Positions 1 through 11,936 of a stretch of DNA of 64,000 nt are shown here, piece by piece. This stretch comes from Linyphia triangularis. Taxonomy: Eukaryota; Arthropoda; Arachnida; Araneae; Linyphiidae. Below the pieces are notes generated by a model. It saw nothing but the letters and a program-made list of their open reading frames with translations. It did no database searches and had not been told where the DNA came from. How positions within the stretch are numbered: position 1 is the first letter of the stretch; each line of letters starts with the position of its first letter. The position numbers and the translations under genes are program-made. The DNA lies in NCBI GenBank assembly GCA_963978545.1, contig OZ021729.1, forward strand, positions 92,782,466-92,846,465, read 5' to 3'.

Positions 1-177
1 TTACTGATGCTTCCTATCATTAAATTTACTGGATTTTCTCAAGACCATTAACAGATGGTGCTCAATGGTCAAACTACTGGCATCACATAAATACAAAGAT
101 GGCCTTAACGTTTAATCTTATCCACTCACCGGTTATAAACCAAGAATACTTGAGGAAAGAACTCTCTAATAACTCAG

Positions 178-432
178 TGGACTTCCAACTCCAGAGAGGA
201 AATAGCGCTCTTCCATGACCGGTGCACCTCAATGGCTGGATTGTTGAAGCTGCTGGTACAGTGTAAACAAACACTGGCGTACAGAAAACAGCTTGACAGC
301 AACCTTCCCATAAACTTAACAGCTGGAGCACTGGCAACGTGTACCTTTAGAGAGTGGCTTGCAAGTAGTAGTTCTTCAAAACCGATCAAAACTTTGGACC
401 GAATACATTTATTATTCGATCCAATCTCCTGA
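178..432 (+). CDS. Probable 3'-terminal coding exon of an unrecognised gene
   Basis: The plus strand reads without a stop for 84 codons from a possible acceptor (AACTCAG at 171-177) to TGA at 430-432. AATAAA follows 68 bp later, the layout of a last exon. The peptide mixes charged and hydrophobic residues (REEIALFHDRCTSMAGLLKL, then TFREWLASSSSSKPIKTLD) and looks helical. I see no signal peptide, membrane segment or family signature. An internal ATG at 232 could be a start, but sense codons continue upstream, so an internal splice acceptor is more natural. Minus-strand frames over the same bases are also open and compete. Earlier exons would lie left of the window. Function unknown; the exon call is an inference from frame, acceptor and poly(A) signal. 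Confidence 0.4.
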   Translation, partial: WTSNSREEIALFHDRCTSMAGLLKLLVQCKQTLAYRKQLDSNLPINLTAGALATCTFREWLASSSSSKPIKTLDRIHLLFDPIS

Positions 433-499
433 GACACGAACTGACTTACTCAGAGTTTTATGTCCTATACTTCCTTTACAAGCAGTTGGTGTTGGTAAG

Positions 500-505
500 A
501 ATAAA
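500..505 (+). promoter_or_regulatory. Candidate polyadenylation signal AATAAA
   Basis: AATAAA about 70 bp after the stop of the exon ending at 432. The hexamer is common by chance in AT-rich DNA, so it counts only together with that exon. Confidence 0.4.
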
Positions 506-709
506 ACTGTGCCACAATAGTTTTTAAATATATTTCTCCGCAATACAAGTGCAAAAAATAATTCTTATGAATATCGTAGATAAGAATCGTAGATTTCAAA
601 ATAATGCTGATATCAAAAGTTAATTTACATTAAAATCAATTTAACTTGAAGCTTTTGTATAATTACAATTTAATACTTCTATCCTTAATATTTAATACTT
701 CTATATTCT

Positions 710-1690
710 TCCGGTAGCAGAAAATGCGAGACGGACGTCGCAGATTTTCAAGCAGCCTGCAGATCATTTTACAAATCACCCTTTAAAAAAAAAAAAAAAT
801 ATTTATTTTTATAGTTGGATTTCTAAGTAGGGTGATTTGAGTCAAGAGCGATACACTTCATTTCATGAAGAGGAATCGGGATGCTCTCCATGCGCGATTG
901 ATTGTATAGAAACATAATAAGTTCTATGTGCTTTCGCGCGTTAGTGTGTAGTAGGTAGCTTCGCTAAAAGTTATGCTGCTGTAAGAATCACGTTGCTAAG
1001 ACGGGAAATATCGCCGATATTTACGTCCTTGCGATGTTCCTTTTCGGCGAGTGTTACGCCGATATAATAACCCCTACTTCGAAGGTTTGCGTCTCAATAA
1101 CTGTCACCATCACTGAGATTTACGTAGTTGTGATGGTCAACTTCGTAAAGTGTTACTTCGATAGTGTCTCTATTGCATAAATTTCTAGATTTCTACCGAT
1201 ATATTAGGCGCTAACGCCGATACTTAAGTTGGTATAATGGTCGTTTTTGAGGATTGTTACTTTAATGTAACTGCCGAGATTTGCGCCGGTAAGGTGATTG
1301 ATATTTGCGTTGGAGTGGTGGTAATTTCCACCTAGATTTAGTAGCAGCTATTGGCGAGAATTGCGATGCCGTTTTGGTGTCATTCGCTTGAACTGATGTG
1401 ACGGCCGTTATGTCCGTGATTAGTGTGAAGATCGCTTTCGCCGTTTCAATTTATAAAGAATGATTAGAATTTTAATTTAAGATACAATATTTTTAAATAT
1501 TTCCGTTTTAATATTTAATTTATTTAGCCAAATTTATATGTTCATGTAAAACAGGAATTTTTGGTAAAATTGACAAATAAGGTGCTTTTGTATTTTATGC
1601 AAACTTAAAAAAAATAATAATTACGCTGCAGATTATTTTCTAATATTCTAATTAGTGTCGCAGACTGGCAGAAAAGTTTCTGCTACTGGG
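710..1690. mobile_element. Non-autonomous element with 8-bp target duplication (hAT-like)
   Basis: The ends are inverted: left CCGGTAGCAGAAAATGCG and right, reverse complemented, CCCAGTAGCAGAAAC. TATATTCT flanks both sides (702-709 and 1691-1698), and the homologous repeat at 39 kb lacks the insertion. An 8-bp duplication is the habit of the hAT and P superfamilies. There is no transposase frame; the interior is a CG-dinucleotide-rich decayed tandem repeat followed by AT-rich sequence. Confidence 0.65.
1011..1440. repeat. Decayed CG-dinucleotide-rich tandem repeat
   Basis: Imperfect units of roughly 70-105 bp start with GCCGATATTT (1011), CTGAGATTTA (1110), GCCGATACTT (1215) and GCCGAGATTT (1282). 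Each runs through a GATGGT/ATGGTC-like word and a GTGTTAC-like word. CG is much more frequent here than in the AT-rich flanks. It lies inside the 710-1690 element. Confidence 0.5.
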
Positions 1691-2247
1691 TATATTCTAA
1701 TTTCCATAAATTACTGGCATGTGTTGTCAGTACATTTCTTCTGAAAGATAACATTTTTGTCGGTTAAAAAACTTATTCCGTTAGTCTAGATACAAACCGC
1801 CAAAATGTAGCGATAGCTCATACAAACTAACAACCTTCAAATCTATAATTCCTACATTAAACCCTCATGACAATATATTTACGCATCATTTAAACATGTG
1901 AACATTTAGGCTTGGTCTCAACAGGTACCCGGGTAACAGAGAAGTTAAAAAAAAAAAAACGGTTAAGAATTCATCTTAGTTTTAAGACTTTTTTTTATTT
2001 TTTTTATTTTGTTACTGATCCTTTAGACGTTTACCAAATAAAAATCGCCAAATTGCAACGATAACTCATCCAAACTAATAACCTTCAATTCATTAATATC
2101 TCCTATAACAAACTATTATAGTTTTTATAGCAGCCTTATAACAAACCGTAAGCATTTAGACTTGGCGATACATTTACGTATCATGTAAGCTTGACTCCAA
2201 CTGGTACTCGTCCAAAGGAAGAATACCGTTTCTTATTATGCAAATGA

Positions 2248-2422
2248 TTGGTTGGTTGTTTTCAGATTATCTGGCGCCGTCAGCAACACTAGGGCTATAA
2301 TGCGCCGAAACATTCGTCATTTGACAAGCCAACATACATTTACCCATGCCTTACATGGGATTCGATCCCGCAACCTCGCTGTCTAGAAGCTAGCATGCTA
2401 ACCACTATACCGTTTGATCGAC
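2248..2422 (-). mobile_element. SINE1 (tRNA-headed SINE)
   Basis: The minus strand starts with a tRNA-like head and ends with AACAACCAACCAA. Imperfect 13-bp flanks ATTATGCAAATGA (2235-2247) and ATTGTGCAAATGA (2423-2435) are its target duplication. The related locus near 39.43 kb lacks this SINE. Confidence 0.85.
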
Positions 2423-2435
2423 ATTGTGCAAATGA

Positions 2436-2576
2436 AATTTCCTGTAGAAGTAAATTAACTTGTACTACTATGTAACTAGCCTCCTTGATGGCTGTGGGAT
2501 TAGCGCTCTGTTCTCGCATGTCAAAGATGTTCAAATCCTGTACTATGCGCCAGATAATCTGATAACAACCAACCAA
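2436..2576 (+). mobile_element. SINE2 head joined to a SINE1 tail
   Basis: The first part matches 39440-39545 (GCCTCC.TGAT.GCTGTGGG, then CATGTCAAAGATGT), the tRNA-like head of SINE2. From about 2546 it switches to the SINE1 tail (GCGCCAGATAATCTG, AACAACCAACCAA). The copy at 39.5 kb instead continues into the SINE2 body. Confidence 0.6.
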
Positions 2577-2618
2577 CATAGGAGGTTACCCGAATTTATA
2601 ATAATTATTGTAAAATAT

Positions 2619-3737
2619 AATAATATTTTATATTCATAAATAGGACATCTAAGGTTGTGGATACGAAGGATGAACTGAAAAAACTACTCCCTCTACACTT
2701 TCTACTCTTTCAATTACTTATACGTTTACATCACTTTCAACATTTTCAATTACTTATACATACAGTCAAAGTATAGCATGCGGGTCTCCATGCTTTGGAA
2801 ATCCCTATTTAAAACAACAACAAAAAATGGTCTAGAAAAAATGTCTGTACGTGGTCAGCATAACTTCCGAACAAATTGACCTACGATGTTCAAATTTATT
2901 GTGCTGGTTAGTGGCCCTGGGACCTACCAATAAGGTTTTTGTCAAAATCGTATATGCGCATAAGGTTGAAATGTTGAAAAATCGTGAAAAAATAAGGTTT
3001 TTCAGCAATTGCTAAAAACACGGCTCGAATGATTTTGATTAAAAATTTTTGTGCTAATGCCCCTTAATGTGTTCTAATCGTTCACACTTTCGAAATTCCC
3101 TTAAAAATACAATAAAGGTGTGAAAAGTTAGGAAAAACCGAGTGCTTTAACACAGAGCTCTCTGCTCTTGAGCATCGCCGATTTTCTGTTTTGTTTTTTT
3201 AAGCACAAAAAAAAAGACATGCCTATCGAAAAATATCATCACTTTCACCATTTTGGTATTTTTTTTCCCCATGTAAAAAATATTGCCACAAACTGGCCAT
3301 TTCTATTTAAATGAGTGAAAATATGAAAACGGTAAATATCAAATTTGAATGCAATGACCAATAAAATTGTATTTGAAAGTTGTGACAACCCTAGTTCATG
3401 TTGAGTTCTCAAAATATTCAGAGAATGATGCCAAGCAGGGACAACTTTTCAAACGGGTTTTTCTGACAACCACCAGTTGTTGAGCCCTTCGTATTCGCCT
3501 CATATCGTGAGGAGTTGTAATATAATGTTGTAAATAATTTTTATAGTTATATGCGATCCCTTCTTATATCAGGCCACTCTTATCCGATTCACGCAATCCT
3601 CTATATTATACGTGACTAGAGGTTTAGGAGAAACCTTCTAAGAAAGGAACAACTCATTCATATTCGGCTTTTTGTTGAAAACCGCCATCCATCGTATATA
3701 GCAGTGGAATAAATATTGGCAGAGTTTACAAGATAAA
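2619..3737. repeat. 1.12 kb interspersed repeat, copy 1
   Basis: Matches 17944-19063 almost base for base. I found only one substitution (GAGTGAAA versus GAATGAAA) and one extra A in an A run. Homology starts at AATAATATTTTA and stops at TTTACAAGATAAA, with unrelated flanks outside. A diverged third copy is at about 50.6-51.3 kb. There is no long ORF; a 79-codon minus frame across its right end is not convincing. Element class is unknown: I see no terminal inverted repeat, target duplication or A tail. Confidence 0.85.
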
Positions 3738-5119
3738 AGAATAATAACAATGGAAATAATAACAAAAAAGTTTGAAATTAGTTTACTCGATGTCTTACAA
3801 CATTCGAATGACAAAATATTAAACAATCTTTTGTAAACAAATCTTGAATCTGTCCATTTCAAGATTCTTCCTTGCATTCAATATTTTGATATGTTAACAC
3901 AACCAGTAATTTTACTGAGAATTTATCTCATGTCACCGATTTCGCAATTGGATTCGGGCCTCGAAATTTTGGGAAAAATTTGTACACTGGGTTCTTTTTT
4001 AACATTGTTAATTACGTTTTGAACACAAATAAACATCAAACTTAAATTGATTTTAAGTAGCAGTCGTTAAACAACAATATCTCGGAAAAAAATAGTAAAA
4101 TTTACATTTTGGTTGATTTTTTGTTGCGTGATTTGGACTGGATGATTTTGGATGGTTATCAATAAGACTAAAGATGAAAATCCTTTCGGCAAACACTGTC
4201 AATAAAACGCGCCCTCTCCAAAATAATTTTGTATAGGGCCCCGAAAACATGATGTGCTTTGGGCTCCGAGGAATGCCTTGAACTGAGAACAATAGTGATG
4301 CAAAAAAAGCTTATCACGAGTTTAGCCATGAAAACACAAGTTAACACGTGACCGGTCAACAATGTGCCAAATTGCAAGAGCGCCAAAGCTTTGGTAAAGT
4401 TTGGTTTTGTAGCTCCAACTACCTGTTTTTGCCATTTATTAAGTGCAGCGTCTCGTAATTTTGAGAAGTATACGAGATCGATATCTTCTAGTGTAAACCC
4501 GATCCAACGAGAAAAGTTTGGGTGCGTTTATTACAGATGCGTTCATCAAAAGAAGGTTTTATTTTTACATAACTGCTACAATTATCGTTTTTATTTTTAG
4601 GGAAACTTAGTCTTAGTTTGCCACATTGCATTCAAGAAGCATTAAATTAGGTTTTGAAATATTTTGAATTGTAATGAAGTAGACAAAATATGCACTTTAG
4701 TGAAACCTGTGAGATACTGCCTATAACAATCGACCTGCATATAAGGATAATGTTTTTGCCATAATTCCTAATCTCTCAATGTATATATCGAAATCACTTT
4801 GCAAGTGCACCTGTCTATAACTTAAATTTTACTCTTTCGAAAGCAGTAGTATCTACTCCTACGACTCAGTTTTTACTAAATATTAACTATAATTTATTTT
4901 TCATTCGAAGACTCACAAAACATATCGTAACAATGGAAGAATTGCTGTTAAGCTTCAATTAGAGCCTACAACTTCGAATACAGAGAAGATGCAGGCACAA
5001 AGAAAGTAAACAAAAGACCAGATGCTTTCCAATACTCGACTGAACTTGCGATTCCATTAATCCCCTCTTTTTCTAGTCTCATGGCAGAAATTTCTAGCCA
5101 GTCAATCAATCACGTAATG
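3738..5119. other. No gene or named repeat seen
   Basis: AT-rich sequence with short open frames on both strands (up to 79 codons) but without a recognisable motif, splice layout or repeat partner in this window. Confidence 0.5.
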
Positions 5120-5805
5120 GAAACGCCTCGAATTTCCCCGATTGACTTAGACGTTGCCACTTTTTTTTTAAAAATGTCAATGTTTTTTATTATTAAAAAT
5201 GTATTGCTGTTAACAAATAAAATATAACTTTAGATGAAATAGGTCATTATTTACAATTATATACGGAATAAAATAAAAATAGAACGTTAAAAGAAATACG
5301 TCACTATTTACAATTATATAGAGAAAATTTGTGTAACAATACTGTTATGAATTTTACCGCTGAGGCAATGATGGCACAGTTTTTAAGATAAAAACTACTA
5401 TTTATTCACTCTTCAAAGGGACAAAATTTATTCAAAGACAACAGTTTAATCACCCTCAAGCTTCAACACAAGCTTCAGTAAGAACAACTTTGAATTATAC
5501 AAGTTTACTCTAGTAAACAAAGCGATCAGCTCACATCGAAGTCCAAAGTCAATCTGAAAACTTTCCCAATCTCCAGTCTTATTTATACTTGGCGCGAGAG
5601 AACATTTGCGAAATTTCAGGCCAATTCGTCGGAAAAGAAACATCTCGAAATTTCTCGATTGCTTTAGGTGTTGCCACCTTTTTCTAATCTGTATAATCGC
5701 TGTTAATAAATAAAATAAGATAAAAATAAATTACAATAGAATTTTAAAATAATACGTCCCTATTTACACTATATACAGACAATTTGTGTAACAATACGTA
5801 TATAC
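5120..5805. repeat. Diverged direct repeat pair
   Basis: Blocks 5120-5345 and 5643-5805 share CTCGAATTTC/CTCGAAATTTC, TTAG.CGTTGCCAC, AACAAATAAAATA, TTACAAT..., ATACGTC.CTATTTACA and AATTTGTGTAACAATAC in the same order. The roughly 300 bp between them have no partner. They could be decayed terminal repeats of a lost retroelement or a plain duplication; I see no coding remnant to decide. Confidence 0.45.
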
Positions 5806-6097
5806 GGATTTTGTTTAATCTCGGAAATCAAAATGACTCCCAATAGTACAATCCAACTCAACAAATTTTTGTTATAAACAAATGTTTGGGATGTGCATTT
5901 GAACGCATTAGATGGACTCAAACATATGGGAAAGCAAGTGACATCGGCCAGTAAACAATCAAATATACCATGTATAATAAAAATTAACTCATATTTTCGT
6001 TGGTTGAATCATGAAAGAAAAACTAATATCTATGCCATATTGTACATATCCATCAGTTAAGAGGCACTAGCTATGTTACAATTTTCTAGCAATTAGA

Positions 6098-6261
6098 TTG
6101 GTTGTTTTCAGATTATCTGGCGCCGTCAGCAACACGGGGGCTATAATGCGCCGAAACATTCGTCATTAGACAAGCCAACATACATTTACAAACACCCATG
6201 CCTAACACGGAATCCGCAAACTCGTGGTCTAGAAGTCTAACCACTATACCGTTTGGTCGGC
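6098..6261 (-). mobile_element. SINE1
   Basis: Complete copy from TTGGTTGTTTTCAGATTATC to GTTTGGTCGGC, flanked by the exact 13-bp duplication TCTAGCAATTAGA (6085-6097 and 6262-6274). Confidence 0.9.
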
Positions 6262-6630
6262 TCTAGCAATTAGAAACTAACTCACTAGTAACCCTTCACA
6301 TTTGGTGAATGAAATGACATCAATTAAAAACTCGAAAACAACATCTATATTGTATTTTGTATTTCAAATCCTTACGACAATGTCTTTCGCTATTTTCATT
6401 TATAAGAAATCGACATTAAATGAAAACTATTTATGTTATTTTATTAAGTGCTTTATCCTACCAAATGTCAAAGAAAGTAATTTCTAATTGCACTGGGCTG
6501 CATACTAAGAGACTTTTTCCATAAGTAATGCTTTAAAACGTACTCATCAAATAAATATTTGCCCTCGTTTGAAAAATTATTACTTTCTCAGTTAGTTGCC
6601 GAACAAACTAGTCTTATTCTATTCCTTCCT

Positions 6631-6850
6631 GCCGACCGAACGGTATCCCTTATGGAAAAGCTGCGCCCAGGTATGATCATATATGGGCCATATCTGAAAT
6701 TGGCACTCCAAATATGTTTATATATGGAAAATTCCTGATCTACTAAGAACATATCTGGTTGGATATGGTCCATATATGGAAAATTCCTGATTTAGTTAGA
6801 ACTCAGTTGGTTATATATGGTCCAGATATGCAAAATTACATATATGAACG
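6631..6850. repeat. SINE1 head fused to a CATATCTGG-rich element
   Basis: GCCGACCGAACGGTAT (6631-6646) is the first 16 bases of SINE1. It runs directly into CCCTTATGGAAAA and an irregular ATATATGG/CATATCTG repeat. The same element, ending TTTTTTCCGTAAGGG, abuts an internal SINE1 position at 14388. The CCCTTAYGGAAAA end therefore looks like an element terminus. Confidence 0.5.
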
Positions 6851-6859
6851 CAGTTAGCT

Positions 6860-7460
6860 TCTTATATATATAAAAACGAATGTATGTCGCCATGAAACTT
6901 TGGGAAGTTGTTGAGTACATTTAAGATTATTTTTAAGATTTTAAGATTTTTTTTAATTAAGATTTATTAAGATTTTAATTTTTTTTTTATTAATAAATAT
7001 TTTACAGCTACCTCTGAAATTTTCAATATAAGTAGTTTTGGCCTTTAAATTGGACTTTTGACAAACAGAATTTTAAAATTTAGATTAGTTTATTTATTAA
7101 CAAATACTTTACAAAAACGATTTCTAATAGGACTAAAGCTCTGAAATTTTCAACTAAGTAGTTTTGGCCTTTTGAAAAACAGAATTTTATAATTTTGATT
7201 ATTTTTTTTGCTAATTTTTTTAATTAATGAACAAATATTTCACAAAATTATTTCTAATAGGGCTACAGTTCTGAAATTTTCATCATAAGTAGTTTTAGCT
7301 TTATAATTGGTCTTTTGAAAAATGGAATTTTAAAATTTTGATTAGTTTTTTTTTTTTTTTATTAATTAACAAATATTTCACAAAATGATTTCCAATAGGA
7401 ATACATATATCAGCTTTGAAATTTTCAACACAAATAGTAAAAATATATTTAAATTGTATT
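6860..7460 (+). mobile_element. Helitron-like repeat, 3' truncated
   Basis: Starts TCTTATATATATAAAAACG, a Helitron-type TC/AT-rich 5' end. It continues as three or four diverged units of about 110-140 bp built on AAATTTTCAA.ATAAGTAGTTTTGGCC and AAAAACAGAATTTTA. The same units occur inverted at 29.26-29.6 kb and 48.24-48.86 kb. No CTAG end is visible on the right. Confidence 0.55.
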
Positions 7461-9660
7461 GAATTTTTAATAATATTAAGCTTAGTAGGTTTCGATGGTT
7501 CTTGTATATCCACTCTTAAATTTTGTTAAGTGAGCTTAAATTATAATCTAACATTATTTTGTTAATAATTTAAAGGTATTTTCATCACTGAATCAATTTG
7601 ATCTATCAACACATTAAGAATGTTAAACATTAATTTACTAGTATTAAATTCCTATGTTTTAAGAAATAATATACTTGATACTCATTGACCAATTACTATT
7701 AATGATGAATTTTGATTTTTGTTATATATATATTTTCAAAACTAATATGAGCTAATAGCTAAACCCCATAACTTGACACTTAGGGTTTGTACACTTGAAG
7801 GAGAAAAAAATTCCAGCACTTTTTAAGGATGTGTTATCAACTTATATACATTAAAAAAAAATTATTGGCAAACGGTGCATGTTCAAATCAAAAATACAAA
7901 AAAAAAAATTAATTTTTCTTTGCAAAATTCAAATTAATCTAGACTTATTTGAAAAAGCTATGGACAATTGCTCAACCATGCTGTTTTCCTGCTTGCTAAT
8001 TAGCTAAACTAAATTCGAAGGATTTTGCTGACTAAAAATTTTTAAGTTGCTATATTCTTAGATAATAAAATAAAATTCAAGCACTATAAACATATTTTTA
8101 ACAAATTCAAGGTTTTCAAGTACTTGAAAATGAAAGGTTTTTTTCCAAGGTTATTTAAAAACGTACGAACCATGTGATATTTATTCATATTGACCTGCAT
8201 TGAATGTTTATTTTTTTATAAGTTAACTATACCTGAAGTAACATAAATATTGACTGTGATAAATGTTTGATCAAAAATAGATAAAATGAAATATTTATTA
8301 AAAAACCAAAATAAAAATTCCAGAAATAAAAATATAGTCTGTACATTTTGACACCCTTTTTTAATAACATTAGAAAATATATTATGTAGCAAAATAAAAT
8401 TGACAAATATTTTATTTTTGATAAATATTTTAATATTGTACAATACAAATAACCAAATTCTGATCCTATGAACAGTATTATAATTTACAGGATGATTTCG
8501 AGATGAGATAATATAATTCACAATTTTTTCGACTAAGTACATTTAGACAAGTTCCTTACATTCAATGATTATTGATGAGATTCACATTTCTTCTGCTTGA
8601 TATTTTTTATTTTCTTGAATAATAACAAAACTATCTTATAATAATAACAAACTAATAACACAATTGGCTTTGGACATGAGGGAGCTTAACTGAACCAGAA
8701 CATTCTTTGGTGATCACTTGTGTGAAGAAACAAATATACCTGCATTTTAGTTTTGAATGGGAGAAAACCTGTGCATCACTTAAGAAAAATTATCGAAGTA
8801 CAGAGGACTGGTATACACTTTTACGTCTTTACTCGTACTAAGATGTGGCGTTAAAGACATATTTCCTAAATACACTTCACCTATTCAACTGATAACCCAT
8901 AAGATAAAATAGCAAATGATAGTATTTAACAAACAGTACTATTTTTACTGCAAAAACACAGGTATTTCAATATTTTAAAATGTAAATTACCTGAGTAAAA
9001 ACTATACTTAGTGTGAAATAAGCTAAGTATAGAGCCAAATAAGTTGAGAACAGAAATACAAATATATTTTTAGAGTAAAAATAACAGAAAACATCAGCAT
9101 CAATTAATTTCATGAGTTTCTGGCTAATCCAATATATGCAATCTGAATACCAATAATACATTTGTTTGTCAAATATGGTTGGTTTGGCCAAGAAAGATTA
9201 TTTGTAGAAGTGTTCAGAGTGGACACAGGTAATTGTGAAAAAATTCATTTATTTTTTAAGACAGTGAATTGAATTTTTTACTGGTTGAATTTTAATATTC
9301 ATTAGAGAGTTTCGAGCTTTTGAGATCAGGAAGAACAAGTATTGGCTGGTAAACATTTCATAAATGATTAAATAAAGCAGCGCTCCTAAGCAAAATTCCA
9401 TCATCCATATCAAAACGTTTTCATCAGCAAATATTTACTATAGCAATCAACGTAATACACATTTAAAACTCGATGGTTTTAACAACAATAAAATAAAAAA
9501 AAAGTTGCCGTTCAATGGATCCACGTTCAAAACTACTTTTGAATATGTGCATATTTATGCATGGCGAATATTTTTTTGCACAAAACGTAATTTACATTTT
9601 TATACATGCAGAAATAGACAGTCGGTAGTTCCAAAAAACAAAACATTTTTATGAATTGTT
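7461..9660. other. AT-rich stretch without recognisable content
   Basis: Long A/T runs and short open frames (the longest is 108 codons on the minus strand at 8216-8542, rich in I, F, N and K as expected from base composition). No motif or repeat partner seen. Confidence 0.5.
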
Positions 9661-11875
9661 GAACATTTGAATTTGATTTGAAAGCTATATTGGGATTACC
9701 TAAATTAATTTGGAGGAAAGATAGTCGCTGTGCAAAGCAAGAAAATTGTTGTTGTTATAGCAACCAAAAAGTATATTTTTGCTGCACTTTGAATTTAGCA
9801 GCACGCAAGTGGCAACGACTTTATTGCTTGTTAATACCTCGTTCTTATTTTGAAAATATCCGAAGATATCGTAATTTCAAAATGTCTTTGTTTAAATTTC
9901 TATTAATTGAATTTTGCAATAAATCCATTGAAGATGAAGATGTTATATCTCCCACCGAGTATGAAATATCGGACAAAGTAGTGATTTCTTGGCGTATAAA
10001 TCTAATCCAAGATCCCTAAAACCTAAGGAGTACACGGTTACTGTTCTGCAAATGTCAGGTTAGTTATTTATCTAATTCTATAACTTTTTTCTATTATTTC
10101 TCGAAATATTAATGATTAATGAGACGGTGCCTTTCTGCAAATATCCTGTCATGTTAAATTTTAAATGATTATTTGGCTCTTTTGTTAATATTTACTTTGA
10201 AATTTCGCTATTTATAATAATATAGATTACATAAGTTTACAAAAATCACAATTGCTTTATAGTGCATCTGTACCAAAGTTTTTCTTTATAGGTAAAAATG
10301 ATTTAATTTTAAGCATTATGCGATGAAGCATTAGCTTGAAAGTGTATTCTGTTCACAGTGTTTTGGGAAAAATAATTTGGGAGCAGACATAGTAGTGGTT
10401 TAAATGTGTTTTACGCTACCCAATTTTTTTGGCAATTTTGTGCCATTCCCAAGTATGGTAACCCAGCGCCAATATGGTTCCATTCCAACTTGATAAATAA
10501 TAAATTCAATTAAAGTCTAACCCAAACTCCAGATTGTAACCTTTCTTTGTCGCATTTGTTTTTTTCTTATTAATTTGACCATCCTTTTTTCAGATGATAA
10601 AAATCACCTGGAAGAAGTCCTTGAAGAACTAATCAAAGACAATTCAGAAAATGAATCGGATGAGGTTGTGGTTGGAAGAGGAAAATAAAACCGACTCGAA
10701 AAGTGCTGGGCGATGAAGAGGATTTGGAAGTGGAGGCACTACCTAAAAAGGTACCATAACATATTATGGGAAATTTCAGAAATTGATGCTGATTCTCTTT
10801 TGTCTGGAATCTAACAACGGATATTAATAAAAGAGGATCTAAACTTAGATGTATATCATTAAAAGAAGTATTCTGACTTTGAATGTTATAAGTTGTAATT
10901 ATGTGAAATCTGAAATGTACTCTTAACATTTAATTACTTATTCTAGACATAGTACCTCACATTCAATTTCTGACGTAAGAGATTAATATCTCACATTTAA
11001 TTACTCAAGCAGACATACCATTACATTTTGTACTGCACAGAAATTGGCCTATCACTTTATTGTACTATTTTCATGTTTGGTTCATTCCATGGAAAAACAT
11101 CCAACTGTACCTAGAGGAATAGAGCATGTCTCATCCATCCATGGCACCAAAAGAATTTAAATTATCAATTTTTAAATAATTGTTGAAATCTTTAATGTAT
11201 GAGGAAAAGGTTTTATTAATGCTGATCTGAAGGAATGTTCATCACATGTATATGGTTTTCTAGCTGAAACTTGCCAGAATACTTCCTGATTAGGTATAGT
11301 TATTTTTTTTAACTCGATGGTGTTTGCCAGTGTTCTTGGTTATTACTAATTTTTATTCAAGTAAATTAAGAAGTGAAATAAGACAACTTTCTTCTTCAAA
11401 ATATCTTTTGCATTCACTATTTGAAAAGTCAAGCTTTAATTTGGACAGCCATAAATAGAGTCAAAATATTGTTTCTTAAAAATCAAAAATATGCCCTAGC
11501 ATAATATGTTGTCACTTTTAAAGTTGTGTAATATTTTAAGTAATGTTATTTATTTGTTATAACAGTTTATTTTACATTAAACTTCATTAAATAATTGTCT
11601 TCAGTCTTTTATACCTCATGTTGCTGTTTGTGAACATTACTTTTTATAATTTTTTTTATCTCAAAAACTATAATATTATTACTCTTTATTATTATCTCCT
11701 TTTATAGTAAGTTTTTATTTTCTGTACAATAACCCACTTACGTTAATATTCACTGACATTTAGTATTTCTGACTACTTAAATGTTTTTCAGAAAAAAAAG
11801 TTGGATAAAAAGTTCAGAAAAGAGGCCATTGTGGCCAAAAATATATTCCAAAAACTTGGCGTAAAAAACTCTTAA

Positions 11876-11877
<2 letters not shown>

Positions 11878-11932
<55 letters not shown>
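11878..11932 (+). repeat. Uninterrupted 55-base T tract
   Basis: A pure T run directly before TTAG|A, so it forms the polypyrimidine tract of the coiled-coil exon starting at 11935. On the other strand it could be the A tail of a retroposed sequence. Confidence 0.9.

Positions 11933-11936
<4 letters not shown>

Larger units (their letters stand above)
611..2247. repeat. Dispersed repeat, split by a hAT-like insertion
   Basis: Segments 611-709 and 1699-2247 align with 38938-39440 (shared text includes TTTAACTTGAAGCTTTTGTA and TAATACTTCTATATT). The repeat has an internal two-fold layout: a block around AACAACCTTCAAATCTATAA is followed by a diverged block around AATAACCTTCAATTCATTAA. The 38.9 kb copy is continuous where this one is interrupted at 710-1690. 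No coding capacity seen. Confidence 0.7.

Noticed and set aside
2340..2579. Open frames such as CFQIIWRRQQHEGYNAPKHS at 14250-14546, 24689-24907, 32370-32633 and 61857-62045
   Set aside because: They are translations of SINE1 copies, recur with every copy and follow the SINE borders; not protein genes.
8216..8542. 108-codon minus frame
   Set aside because: Composition (I, F, N, K, Y) is that of random AT-rich DNA; no motif and overlapping frames equally open.
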